From: Siderastrea radians | Taxonomy: Eukaryota; Cnidaria; Anthozoa; Scleractinia; Rhizangiidae | Direction: 5' to 3' | Assembly (NCBI GenBank): GCA_964017195.1 | Contig: OZ024898.1 | Location: 5,605,482 to 5,669,481 of the forward strand | DNA: 64,000 bases | Shown here: one piece after another, positions 45,943 to 60,600 of the stretch | Position numbering within the stretch: the stretch's first letter is position 1 | How the letters are laid out: each line of letters opens with the position of its first letter | The notes under the pieces: model-generated | Told to the model about the DNA's origin: nothing | Seen by the model: the letters and a program-made list of their open reading frames with translations, nothing else | Database searches by the model: none | Program-made: the position numbers and the translations under genes

Positions 45943-48400
45943 ACTGGTCACTTGCTAATCTTTAGCCTCGTTTTCAAGGGGAGACCAGGTGCAGAGCCTC
46001 AGAGATGAAAATATCACTTTTTTAATTTAAAGGCTGGGCAACACACATTGCTTTGAAAAATGAGGCTTTGGACTGCTTGGAAATTGCCTATTGCATATCA
46101 TAATCTCTAAACTGACACGTTGGCTAGTTATTGGCCGTTCACCAGCTGCACATGCCTGAAAAGCCTCCGCTGGTCAAGTAGAACGAACACTCAGGGTAAC
46201 AGGTCTCTCTTCATAAACCGTTTGAAAATAATGGTCACACAAAATAGCTCCGCTGCATGGCCAGTACCTTGCGCATACGCACAGCCATATCACCCGGACA
46301 GTGGCAGCCACGGACAGCTGTTTCGTTCTTGTTAGGACTCATCAGTATGGCATTAGATCTCTCTTCTTCTAGGATAACGATGAGCAAACGACGGATTATG
46401 CGTTCAGCTTAGTGAGTCTTCCAGGAAGGAAAAGAGCCGATAGTTCGTCTCGAGGCACAGTCAGTATAGTACAATTCTCAGTTATACTGGACAAACTAGG
46501 GACGCAACGGACCAGAAAAAACCAAATTCTTTGCCCAATGGTAATGCTTTTCTGGTAAAAATGAATAAATAAAACAATAAATAAATAAATAAACAAAAAT
46601 AAATAAATAAATGAATAATGCAGTGCAAGGCATATTAAAACAGCCATTAACAATGGAAATACTGAAAATTTCAGGATGGTGAACGTTGCACCATAACGTC
46701 CAACTGCTTGCGTAGACAATTTTTAGCAAACCCATCTGATTGTTTTTCCTTTATTTTTTCTAAGAACTGATTCATTAGCTTGTCACTTGTCTTTATAGCG
46801 ATATTTCGCTTTAGCGTAACTTACTAGTATTAAGTTTAATTAGCCAACCAGAGGCCTATTGGCAGTTCAAACAAAGAGTTCTTCTGTTTTAAGGTTGGCA
46901 AATCTGAATTACGAAATTCAATGTTTCTAAACAGTGAATATCGTCATTTGCTGCCCTCTTTAGCATTAAATTTAGTTTATCAGGCTGTTCTCCATTTTAC
47001 TCCTCGTGGGACATTAATTACAAAATCTCGAAATAACATTATGAAGTATAGTTTCCAATACGTCGAAAGCACAAGCGCAAACGGAACGCTTATGTCAAGG
47101 AAACACCGGGATCGACCCAAGAATTGGGGTCCTTATGCTATGCTTTTGATTGGGGTGACGCCCATTTACCAAGTCTATTATGTCGCACTATTGTGAAGTC
47201 TATCGTGATCTTCTTGTGGACCAAGTTTAGCTATGCTAGCACATGTGCTTGCGTCACTAGTGGAAACCACGCATAAGACACGAGAGCTCCTTACAACTCC
47301 CTTTACACTTTTTCTTTGTTCCATATGTAACTGTAGTATAGAAATTATTCTACCTCCAAATTAACGTGTTGTATTTTTTAGATCAACGATAGATACATGA
47401 AAATCGCTTCGAGGATTAGGAGAAATCCTTCGAAAGTGTGGATTGGGATCTGCGGCTCAGAACTAACAGCCCTCATCCTATTTCAGAACAAAATAAATCA
47501 TTTTTACATACCATGTTTAAGAACTAACCCCTAAAGTCTTCTTTTCTTCCTCGACAAACGTTTACAGCTTATTCTAGATCAAAAGGGCTGAAAAACTATT
47601 AGGGGGGTTAAACATACCCACACGTTTAATATGGTCTTATCTATTAGACTGTTTTAGTGTTGATTTCACGGCCGAAGGAAGGGGGCATTCCAGTACGCGC
47701 GCAGCATACTCATGTTTGAATTAGCAGAAATGTTTATAAGGGAGGCGGCTTTAGTGGTTGGGGCAACCGCGGTTTCGTTAAAAGAAAAAAAGAAACTTGC
47801 GCCACGCTGAAGCGAGATGACTACCGCAGCTAGATTAGTTGTTATGACGTGACAATAATCGTTTTATAAATAGCTAGTGTAACAGAGAACCTGGACCCAT
47901 TCCCAATCCCCCGCTTCACGTTTTCAAAGGAAACAAGGCGCATTCACACAAGAGAAGAATCTGGTACACGTCGTACGGACGAAACATTTTTGACCATTAA
48001 CACAAGTAATATTTTGTAACGAGTCGGACCACATCTTATGATCCCATTTGGAAGACGCTGTTAACACTACATTTTATGGTGTACGGACCAGTTTCAAGCG
48101 AGCTCGTATGATTTCTTTTCTTTGGTCTTTTTTTTTTCACAGAAAATATCAGAGTCTAACCGGAGAAGCATTTACACATTACACGCAAACCAGAAAGACG
48201 CGTCTGGACCCTTGTTTTTTTCGGTTTTGGGGTACCAAAACTGAAAAAAGATAGGGCTCCAGTTCAATAAAACTAGGGTACGTATCGTTTTCTCGGGCCC
48301 TCCGTGCGCTGTTTCCTGTAGCATACATGTAGGTGGCCACATAGCATCTCAGATGTGGCCGGCACTCGCTTGGATTGTGTTTCCAGGGAGTTGTTATCTG
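45943..48400. other. Spacer between the secreted gene and the MIB2-like 3' end
   Basis: No gene supported. An AAAT/AATA-rich tail occurs at about 46557-46618. Weak complementarity around 48200-48262 (GTCTGGACCCTTGTTTTTTT and its partial complement) suggests a short hairpin. The genes on either side converge here: plus strand ending at 45942, minus strand ending at 48401. Confidence 0.4.
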
Positions 48401-51400
48401 TCATTGGTACATTTGTATCCTATTTTGAATCTCTCTCCTGCAAATGTGGCACGTTTCAAGTCTCTCCGAGCATTCTCTGCAGGCCCCGTGACCACAGAGG
48501 AATATCATATTTTTATCCCTCTCCATGCATATAGCACACTGGATGGCATCCTCCCTGGCTTGCAATCGAGACTCTAAAGCGCGTATTCGCTCGGCCTTCT
48601 CCGTTTCATCCATTAGGGTCCCGGTAATAACTGGGGCTCCCTCTGAAAAGTTATTTATAAAAGAAACGTTGGTACATAACAAGACTTTATTCTTCTACTG
48701 AAAAAGACCTCACGTAAAAGTAAGTTCCATCATTAATACGTTTTTTAAGAATAATGTGAAGAGTGAACTAGCCATTTATTCTTATTGGTCTAACCGACTA
48801 ATTAGAACAGTAATCAGAGATAACCATTACATATGGCAACAGAATAATTGATAAAACTGATGTTTACCCACCTTCTGTCGTTTTTTGTTGAATAGCTGCA
48901 TTACATTTAAGACATCGCTTCAGTTTAAGAGAACAAACTACAAAGAAACAGAAGATTAACGATCAGCGAAGACGTAAAGTGGCCACTCAAATAAAAGCTA
49001 TTGAGCGATACTTTTCTGGGGGGCTCTATCTTTAGCATCCGTGAAAAAAATCCTTAGTGTGACCATTCAAACGAAAGCTATTGAGCAGTACGTGCCTGTG
49101 GTATTGTGCTGCACAAAGTGATTCTAACTTTTGAGTCTCTGGGTGAAATCCTAAATGTGTGACATTTTCAAATGAAAGCCATTAAGCAGTAATTTCCTCT
49201 GGTGCTGGTTATTAGTTAAACAAGATGGTTTTATCTTTAGCGTCCATGGAAAAATGCTATAGTGTGACCATCCAGCAGTTATTTATTATACTATGTAAGG
49301 TCGATTGCTTTTTTTTCCAATTTTGTGTTACCTGAGCAGGTGACCTTATGGCCACATGGATGTACTGTGACTGTTGCAGTGTTCTCTGAACAGACTATAC
49401 AGTCGGTTCCTGCTGACTCAGCTCGATTTACCGTATCTTGGGTCTTTTTCTGAATCTGTGCTGGACTGGGTCCCTGTATAGAGGGTAAGATAAAGATAGC
49501 ATTAGGAGATAGGAAAACTAAAAAACCTGGCTGAAAATAGTATAGCAGACAGGAAAACTAGGAAACCAAAAAGGAAAAGAACACCTCTCAGTCTTAGTTT
49601 CTACTGCAACGGTACGGGTGATAGTAGCCCACACAAACGACTGTTGCAAATGGTTTAAGCCCCGAGTGAGAATAGTCCTTAAAAAGGCTTGCGCGTACTA
49701 AATACTTTAAGCCACATTGAAATCAGTGGTCTGTCTAGTATGATCGACTGGATGGGAGTCGCCCTTAGAAAGCCTGTTCTATTGTAAATAATTTAACTCC
49801 CTAATGAAACAGTAGTTTGTCTAGTGTAATCATACTGGTGGGAAAATCCTTTTAAAAGGGACTGTTTAGCATATGGTTTAAAACCAGGAATATGAGAAGT
49901 TTTAAAAAGAAAAAAAAATTCTTGAAACCAACAAAATAAACTGAATGTTCTTCAGAGCTTTCGGGGTCTATTTATCTATTTCTTTTTAATGACATGTTTT
50001 CCCAACAAGGGAATCTTCACGCTGTTATCAGTAGTTTTTTTTGTTTTTTGTTTTTTGTTTTTTTTTAGTGTGATCGTCTAGATGAGAGGATTTTACTTAG
50101 CCTCCAAGGCAGAAATTTTTGGGGCCCATCACGCGCTCTTCCAAGACTGAATTGCGTGACGAGCTGTAAGGACTTCTGCGTTGGGGGCAAGCTTGAAGCC
50201 AGTGATGTCAAAATTATTTTCTACTACTCTTTATCTTAAGAAGAAGATTATCATTTTGCATATTCATATTCACTGCTACCTTAAAGAGGCAAAGTCACGC
50301 TATTTTAGTTCACTTTAAAAATCAAAGATATGTCTTCACATCATCGAACGTCTACAAATAATGGTCTAGTTTTGTTACCAAAGACTATGTTACTTCACTG
50401 AAACTATTTTTTGTCATCTGTTGCTGCGGATGGTACGGATGGAAATGGATTGAAATTTGAAAAAATGAGGCTAAACTTTTCAAATTCTTTCAGCGTGTTG
50501 ACATTAAATCTATATTAAATGGTCATGGTTTGTTTTCTCTTAATGAAAGTAAGTTAATACACACAATGTTGGGCATGGATAAAGATAGCTACCGATAATT
50601 TTAGCACAGTTTTGACAAAAAATCTGCGAAATCCTCGTGACTATGCCCCTTAATTCTAATGACGAAGCCTAACAAAACAGCACTTTCAACAAACCCAAGC
50701 TATAACTTATAACCTTCTAGCGACAGGCACTTTCCAATAACAACGAAACTTTAAACATGTTACCGTGGACGCTGATGCCTGCGGTCGTGGAGCACGCCGA
50801 GGTGCAGGCACAGGCCCAGTTCCCCTCACGGTCACTGGAGGTCGAGGCGTGGATTGTGACAGCACAGGCTGGGGCCGAGGCCGGGTGAAAGTGGAAGGCA
50901 CTGTACGTGAGCAAGGATTCGGTCTACAATGAAACGCACACAATTAATACAAACAAAACGACGTGAAACGAACGAAACAAAGCATGAACGAGCGAATAAA
51001 CTGAAGAACAAAAAGGAGTGAGATGGAGCGATTACATGAACGAATGAACGACTATTGAATATAAAGGACGATAACAAGGGTACACGAGGGAAAGAGTAAT
51101 TGACCTTATGAATGAATGAATAAATGAACGAACGAACAAAAGATCGAACAAACGAATGAAAGAACGAACGAACGAACGAACGAACGAACGAATAAAAGAT
51201 CGAACAAACGAATGAAAGAAAGAACGAACGAACGAACGAACGAACGAACGAACGAACGAACGAACGAACGAACAAATGAATGAATGAAGTGTTTAAATGG
51301 ATCAAAGAATGAATGAAGGAATGAAGGAATTAAACCGATTAGGATGAATCCCTTTTAAATACCATACAATATTAATTAACATATTCAATATTCCAAAAGG

Positions 51401-54400
51401 CTCAAAGTCAATTTTTATACAGCCTGTAACTACGTGTGATTTGTACCTTGGAACGTTCCTTGCACACTGTTGAATTCGGTTGGCAGTTTGGGGATCTGGG
51501 CACAAATCCAAAGGAGTCTTTCCCTCGTGGTTATAAAAGTTCACGTCTGCTCCGTGGAGAACTAAATATAGAGCTATGGCGGATCCCATGTGCTGATCTG
51601 TCCCCGCTCCAGTTGGGAGATTCAGCCCTAAATCTTGTAACAGCTGAAAAGATGGGGGAGAAATCAGTAATGAGTCTAAAAAGAAGACCGTTAATTGTAA
51701 CATTTCGTTTTCCTTCAACGATATTAGGACTTAAATTCTCAACACAACCCAACATTGTACAGGTAAGACCTGGTTTCCCTTTCATGCAGCCGTCCCTGGG
51801 GCTGCAAAGTTTTTGAAGTTAACAAACATCTATCCATTTACCTTCCTCGAAAATAGATTGACTGGAAAAATCTAGCCTCCTCGGGCAGCCAAAAAACAAA
51901 AAAGAAATAACGGGGGAAGGAGAAGGGGAGGCGAAATTGCCTTTCAAATCCGTCTCAGCCGTCTGCGTTAACCGCGGCCTGCGCATCACTATTTTTCCTT
52001 ACAAAGAGGGGTAAATAAGAAAGTGAAAATTAATAAATAATGCGGTCGAAGTCCCAAGAACTGACCATAAGAAAGAACTAGGCGAAAAACTAGTATCCAT
52101 AAGGCCTACAAAGTAGTTATTTTTTGACATATTTCTCAGCCATTTCGGTAGGCGCCGCAGCTTTATTGCATGGACTAAGAAAATTGATGTGGAGGAAGCC
52201 CTTATTGCATTATCTCATTCACCCTTCCATTAGCAAACGGCACCGCCTCCATTATTGGATTCGTAACGTCAGAAGCGTTCAAGCACGAAAGAATGCTCTA
52301 ACACAGTGTCTAACAAGAATATGAACAGGTACCTGTAGCTTAAAAAAATTCTCTTCTCGACTGCTTTTTATTCAATACTTTCGTTTTACTAACGCTACGA
52401 TCCTGAAATAAATCCGGAAATGTTAAAAAATTCTCACTAGCCTTGTTAACTGTGATTCTTGTATAGATTTGCATTATGACAAAGTGCGTGACTTTTTTCG
52501 TTTGTCTATTATTAATACGGCAAGTAGGTGAAAATTGCTATGAAAGAACCACTAGCAAACGGCACCGCCCCCATTATTTGATTCGCAACGTGAGAAGCAT
52601 ACAAGCACGGAAGAGTGTTCTAACAAGAATGCGAACAGGTACCGGTAGCTTAAAACATTTCCCTTCTCGACTGTTTTTATTCGATAGTTTCGTTGCATTA
52701 TCTCATTCACCCTGCCATTAGCAAACGGCACCGCCTCCATTATTGGATTCGTAAGGTGAGAAGCGTTCAAGCACGAAAGAATGCTCTAACACAGTGTCTA
52801 ACAAGAATATGAACAGGTACCTGTAGCTTAAAAAAATTCTCTTCTCGACTGTTTTTTATTCAATACTTTCGTTTTTGTAAAGCTTGGATCCTAAAAAAAA
52901 AATCCAGAAATGTTAAAAAATTCTCACTAGCCTTGTTAACTGTGATTCTTGTATAGATTTGCATATGACAAAGTGCGTGACTTTTTTCGTTTGTCTATTA
53001 TTAATACGGCAAGTAGGTGAAAAGAACCACTAGCAAACGGCACCGCCTCCATTATTTGATTCGTAACGTGAGAAGCGTACAGGCACGCCGGAAAGGGTGC
53101 TCTAACAAGAATAAGAACGGGTACCGGTAGCTTAAAAAATTTCCCTTCTCGATTGTTTTTTATTCAATACTTTCGTTTTTCTAACGCTTCGATCCTAAAA
53201 AAATATCCGGAAATATAAAACACACACACACACACACACACCAGACAGTCTTGTTAACTGTGATTCTTGTACATATTTACAATGACAAAATGCGTGACTT
53301 CTTTTAGTGGATGCCTTAATTTTATGCTATGATAGTCCAGGTCACTGATCATAGAGAGACTACGACTCACAAACAAAGAATACATTGCATCCGCTTGAAG
53401 ATCTCCAAACACTGAACAGCATCAATTGGGAACACTACGTTTCAGTGACTTCGAAAGAGGTAAGCATACAATCCTTACACCCTGAGAAACGGACAACCAC
53501 GAAAGCTTTGACTTAGCTCTAAAAACTAAGAGTAATCAGAGCATGAGGAGTGCGTCAGTAAAAAATGCCTTTTAAAGTCTAATTTGAATTCTCCCTATTT
53601 TGTTTTCAGCAACTGAAATGCTGGCAAAATCAATCGTCATCTTCTGCTTTCTTCAGTTCTACCTCCTTGATGGAACAACAGGTTTGTTCGCTGTTCGCAG
53701 ATGTTGTCAGCTACGATAGGTTGTCAATAATCATGTAGTAAGAGATCATTTTCTACATGCGGAAAAGAGAAATCTTAAGATTATTAAATACCCTACATTC
53801 CCTAAAAGTAGTACTATTCGTAATGCCTTTTATTTTCGAGGATCAGTTTAGAATTCACAAAACATCGTCGAAAGTTGGCCGGCTAAATTTTCGCGGCTGA
53901 ATTTTTTTACGATATTCGATAAGTGAAATACAAACTTACAAAAAATACAGGGTCATATTTTCCCTGAAAAAGTTCCTTTATTTTTCGGAGATATTTTACC
54001 TTTTTCCTCTCGACCGAAAGGTTAATTCGCATAGGAATTCTTGCCCTGTCCACGGCCTTCTGTGTTTTAGTTGTTGCTATTTATAGGCTGTTCGTGCGGG
54101 TTACGATTTCTAGACTATTACTCCCACTTTCAAGGTTTGATACAACCTGACTCTTCTTTGTTGATGCCTCGTAAACAAACCTAAGAACAAACCCTGACTC
54201 GTCGCGGGAAGGAGAACACAGAGAAAGAAACTGAACGTATACGTCATTACACGAAATTACGCCGCCCCATGTAATAAATAACGTCTGCAAAGCAGACCAT
54301 GCAATTAACTGACAGTATGACAAAACAGCAGCTTTTCAATTCTCTGTTAAGAACCTTCTTTTCAACATCCAGTTCAGAGCGTATTTCGTGAACTTATTAG

Positions 54401-54606
54401 TGTATGAACTCATCCACAAATTTTTCCTTGGTAGAATTAATTCTGTTACTAAAAATCAGTAAAACCCACCCTACGTAAGGAATAATAATAATCATCATCA
54501 TCACCATCATCATCATCTTACAATAAAAAAGTGAACTCTTTGGTACCCTAGGACCATGGTTAGGCCCCGGTGCTTTAGAGGGATAAAGCATAAAGGTATA
54601 AAGGAC

Positions 54607-54673
<67 letters not shown>

Positions 54674-57600
54674 CGTTTATCAGGGTTTAGCACCTTATGC
54701 GGGTCAAGGTTAAGTGAGTTTTGGCAACAAGAGTACGGTTATTTTCTCCGTTTGGAAATTTTCCAAATTTCCAAAATTTCTTCGAGTTAATTGATTTCCC
54801 TTATTCCACACCAATTTCTTCTTCAATTCGTATTAATTTAAGTCGCACTTTTTCAAAATTAACAGCAGAGTTCATTCCAGGGCAAATAAATGTAACTCTG
54901 GCCGTATTTTCTGGTGTCCCTGATCCAAACTGGGTGGTTCTTCCAAGCAACCCAATTCACAAGCAAATCCAACAGCTTCTTGGCGCTGCGAGAAAAGGGG
55001 GCTTTACATACTCTCCCCTCCAGATGCCTTCGAGACTCGGCTACAAGGGATTCCTGATAAGTGACTTGACGAAGCAGAGTTCAGAATTGATTGTAGGCCC
55101 TGAAACGGTGAAACTACAAACGGTACTCCTGCAGACCATCCCGAAGGCCATGTTAACAGGCAAATTCGAAGCGTTCAAAAACCGTGTTTTGAAGGAGGAA
55201 ATCACTCCAGGAAAGGTCAAAGCAGTAAAACGGCCAACTAAAGGCAAACAAAAGCGGTATGCATACCCGTACGACGCCATCCCCTGGGGGCCACCGGTTC
55301 AACAGTACAACAACTGCTACAACTACGCCAACAACAAAATCACCAATACGTATGCACAGCCGGGCCGAGGAAGCGGAGGGAGGTGTTTAACGCCCACTGA
55401 TGCCTGTGTGAGAAATGCCGCCATAAATGATGGTTTGGAGAATCTGGAGACTGATCCTTTAGCAGGTCAACCTGTTCCGCGAGCTCCAAACGGAAAACGG
55501 CACCTGGTAGCTCTCGCTATTGACCCAGGTCAGTAACAGTAAAATCGTCTAGATAAATGCGTAATGTATGTACTTAAGGGGGAAGACCCTTACCTACAGA
55601 TTTGGCGTTGTTGCTAAGGGATTTTTGTAGATGGTATTTTGTCATGCGCTGCAGCGCAAGCAGCGTTTTGTGCTGCTAGATTGACGGAATGCACCAGGAT
55701 AAACATCCGAACGTTTAAAATCGACATAACGCGTGCGTAGCTAGTGCCAGTCCACAGCTGGGCATTTAAAAGAAAAATCTCTGAAAATTGGAGGAAAAGA
55801 GGTAGAGTTCCGATTTTTTTTCGCGAATCGGACACAATCCAGCCTTCTTTATAATCCAACGTAAGCAATTACTGATATTACAATGAAAAGAAAAACTACA
55901 ATTATACAAAATGTATAAGTAATGTATAAGTATACATACCCACGACGTTGTAACTAGGGTAGGGTTTCCAAGATATGATGATTAGGAACTTTACATGGCA
56001 AAAATATGGTAGTTAAGAGTCCCCCCCCCCAACCCCTAAAAAATGTCTAATCTTCCGAGCCCCGGAGGCGAACAATTTAAGGTTTCAAATAGGACTAAAG
56101 AAAAAAAATGCCCCACATCTGCCTGATGTACCCTTCCCCCCCCCCACCCCCCTCAATCCCAGCCCCTTTGGCTTGACATTGGTAGGCGAATTAATCTTAC
56201 TGCTTCTTGTTTAGGTTTTGACTATCACTGGTACCGTTTGGATCAGGACGGTTTCTGGTCTCATAAGCCAGGAATGACACCTGTCACAAGGGGGGGGGGG
56301 CAACCTCGGTGCTCCGATTGCTGACCCAAGGGTAGCTCTCATGGGCTTTTATCATTTTGTTTGTTTCATGACCAGTAGTAAGGATACCGTAACAATTTCA
56401 TAAATATATAAAACAGTGTTATAGCTTTGCCTCGAGAGTAATATAAGCAAAATGCAAAACCAATTGTACTCCTGTAACACGATGATAAAAATAATAAATA
56501 AACAATAATCCATCAGATATTCACTCTCGTGCGCCATTCCTCAAAATGCGTCAAGTGGCGAAACATCCTCCAACTTAGCCCTTTAAGGGCAAAGTCCAAC
56601 ATTCATGTTCTCCTTGCTGTTCTCCACACATTTCTTATGGTACTACTTGGGAGAATTTGACCAAACATCGCCATTTTATCTTTGATGATCATTTCCTATA
56701 TTCTCGTGACCTGTACGTTTGCTCCAGTAGTGGTATTGTAAGGAGAAATTAGCAGCTTGTGACTATTGGGGCTCAGAGGGTTACCCCCGCCCCTTAACCC
56801 CACAGATTTGAGACCCGCAATTAGAAAACAGTTTTTTTCCCAAAATAAATTCATTGTCCCGTACTCGTGATATACTGAACACGGTCGCTGTCGCTTTTTT
56901 CCCTTATAAAAATACATATTCTCCTTACTGTTCTCCATACATTTCTTATGGAACTAGTAACGAAAATTCGTCCAAATATTAAGACGTCTTATCCTCGGTG
57001 ATCACTTTCTTTATCACTTGAATGTTTGAACAAGTATTGATAATGTAAAGAGAAATGTTGATTGATTGACTGATTGACATCTCTTTCAACAACTGCCCCT
57101 ACCATCCAACTATTTTACCAAAAGAACAACGGTGACATCAAAACGATACTAAACCGGTCAATGCTCGTTCTGGGAGAAAGATAAACACGTTTCTCTACCG
57201 GTGCCAACCCACATTTTCACAAGCACATGTCCTTAGTAACCTTTAATGATTTTTATGTTAACATTTCAAATTATGGCGCTTTCCCAGTAGTTAAACTTAA
57301 TTCAATTACCCTGAGGTCGTTTTTACAATTCAACGAGTCAGTTTTGCCACTGAGAAACAGACTTGAAAGTTCAAAACGAATGTTATAAAGCGGCATCACA
57401 TAAAATCGGTATAACATAAAATTACACGTAAGATTGGTAGGAAACCAGTTTCTGTGATTTTAGTTATCCTTCTCAGTCCAGTGGGAGGGGTAGGTGGGGG
57501 TCATCCCATGTTTTTCTAAGAGTGGAAAAATAACAAATGTAAAACTACGTTCCATGGGACCTGAAGACAGCCTTCACATTTCCGAATATAACACGAAGAC

Positions 57601-60600
57601 AAGCAAAGTTGCCCAACAGTAGAGCGCTTGGAGCGCCATTTTCTGGAAACTCACTCACACCTCTCAGTCCAGCGATAGCGATAAATAAGCTTATCCGATG
57701 TATTTCGAATATTGTCTCTATGGTCCACGAAACCTGAAAACAACCTTAAGATCAGTTAACGTTTCCGGATATAAAACAAAGACAGCCGTGGCTGACCAGC
57801 AGTTAAACACCTCATAAGTTCAACTTGGTGAAAAATGATCGTCCGGTTGAGTGCAGGTCTGAGAAGGACTGTTTGTGATGGCAATGACTGACGTTTCGAC
57901 AACTTGAGCGGAAGTCAGGTTGTCAAAACTCTGACGATGTTTTACTCTCAGGTTGTTGAAACGTCAGTCAATGTTATCACAAACAGTCCTTCTCAGGACT
58001 ACAATCACAACAATCATACTTCACCGACTTATGATATGGCTGCTCAGTTCAAACCATTTACAGTTAAACACCTGTTTTCGTAATTTCACTCACCCCTCTC
58101 AGCCCAGTGGTTCCCATAGCCTGATGAATGACAGCCAGATGTAGCGGTGTGTCTCCATCTTCGTCGTCAGCATTCACATCAGCGCCATGTTCAATCAGGA
58201 GCTCTATCATTTTAGCGTAGGCTTCCGTTACTGCTAGTGCCAGGGCTGTTTGGCGCTTACTGTTTCGCATATTGATGTCACAATGGCCCTGTAGTTAGAC
58301 AAGTAAGAAAATTAGTAGCAAATATTATAAGAGATGGCACAATTTCAGCCCCACAGCGAAAAAAAAAGTACGGACATAGAGCAATACAGAGTACGCTATT
58401 ACTCAATAAAGATAACAGTTGCCCGTGTGGCTTCAGCGAAACTGAGACCACTATGTCAGCACGTGCGATGTTTCTGGCTTTTTTTTACCGTTTGCTCCGT
58501 GACTAGTCACGCAAGCCTTGCACAAGTCACACAATGGCATGATCTTTTCTGACAAGGCACGCTTATTACTCGATTTTAGCCGTGTGTTCCAAAATGTAAG
58601 TTCGTGTGAAATAATGTGGAAAATAAAACAGAGCTTATTTATATATTTGTCTGGATACGGGAGTTGCCACATTCGTCAAGCACAATGTCACGCAAGAAGT
58701 AAAGAATTTAGTACCAGTGACGCAAGATGTGACTTTTAAGATCGGCTATTCTCTTCTGGTTCAAACATAACAGAATTAATTTTTGTGACAAGTTACGCTT
58801 CCTACTAGATCCACAATACTTGTCCATGGAAAAAATCTTTACAAAAGTAAGCCACAAAATTAAATTTCAATCCGTTGAGCTTGCGAGGAACATCTGAGAA
58901 TGGGCTTCAGAAGGGATTGTGTTGTATTAGTTTGTTTGTCCCATTTCTTAGTTATATGCGTCAGCACGCGTGTAATGTGAGAACATTACTCGAACTACCT
59001 ATCTAACATTCACGCTTCGTCTTACGTAAATTTGCTAAACCAGCCAAAGTGCACGCTTTCCAAACACTTGTTATATTTCGCACGTATCATAACAAGAAAA
59101 CGTGTTTCTCGACCAAATTCTGAGAAATCGTCCCGTCAACATGACGGAACTGATCCAAGTGCTCATGGGCATGCTTATCCCAAAAAGTCCAACTTCGCTC
59201 TGGTAACTAGGTAATAACGTTAATTTTCGACTGTTGTCAGATATTGTACAGATTTTATGTCACTTTCTTCTTGTTATGTCGTAAGTTCAGAGCTGCAAAT
59301 AACTGTCGGTCATCGGACAACGTCCGACTAAAATCCGCCCATGTCCGACGAAATCTTAACTTTGGTCGGACATTATGTCCGGACAAATTTTTTAACCAAA
59401 TTATAAGTAAATAATGATAAGAAACAATTATTTCAAAAGACTTCCCCTTAAAAATAGTAATTTAAAAAGGAAACGTCCGACCGCATTTCTATTTCTCCGA
59501 CCAAAATGGAGACTTGGTCGGACATACGTCCTTTCAAGAAAGAAAAATTATTTGCAGTCCTGAATTTGAAGCCACACTTGTACGCATTAGCGTACCGTTT
59601 ATTATTGCCGGAAGTTCGGGGCTACGTCTTAGGAATTTTTACATTTTTTTGCCGCACATGAAAAACTTCAGAGCATCAAGAGGACAATATCAAATGACTT
59701 TTTTTTTTCAAAGGGAGAACATACCATAAATAATAGTTATTAGCGATTTTTCCATCTCCTTTCAAATACAGGGCTCGAGACTAACTTTTCAGCTCACTAG
59801 CCTAGTGGCTAGTGAGAGGTTTGATTTCACTAGCCAAAACAGATTTTTACTAGCCAGACTTGTTTGGGCGTAGGAGGGGTGGAGGGGGAATAACAGTTTT
59901 TTTGACCTTTTTTTCCATTAATCTTATACTGTGTTAAATTTGTCTAGCTTTTTAGCCGAGTTACCTTCTTTAAACACGCCTCTCTATGATCTCAAAATTG
60001 AAGAACTGGGGTCTACGATTCTTTTCACCAGTTAAAGTTCCTGAAGTATTCGTGTCTTAAGGGTAAATTCTCGGGCACGATGTTTTTCACACCTGTCTGT
60101 TTTGTTGCGGCTATCATAACGAATGTCTAGAAAATTTTACTTTATGAACATGCCATCGTGCGGTGAAACGTTGGGAAGACAAGACTAACACTGTACGAAC
60201 GTTCAAAGGTACGGAGAAACGTAAAAAGATGAGACTGATACATTTCGTGCAGAAAATGTCTACAACAGAAGGTTAGTGTATTATGAGCATATTCAAGTGC
60301 GGAGAAACGTTGAGGGGACATATAGAACACGTTGAAAACACGCTACAGTATGGAGAAACATTGCCAAATTATCAAGGTACAGGAAAAAGCTTAGGAGACA
60401 CTGAGACTAATAAAATAGGGAACTAATAACTTCAGAGAAACGTCATCAGACAAGACTAATACTGTTAGAACATGCTAACCTGCAGATGTACGGAGAAATG
60501 CCGAATGGGAAAACTATTACGGTATTAAAGTGGAGAAGACAACCAATGTTGTACTAAGACAAATGCTGGAAAAACAAAACAAACATCGTATGAACTAATA

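Noticed and set aside
50832..51305. Minus-strand protein with repeated FVRSF
   Set aside because: Pure product of the GAAC tetranucleotide array; a real proline-rich MIB2 exon overlaps it in another frame.
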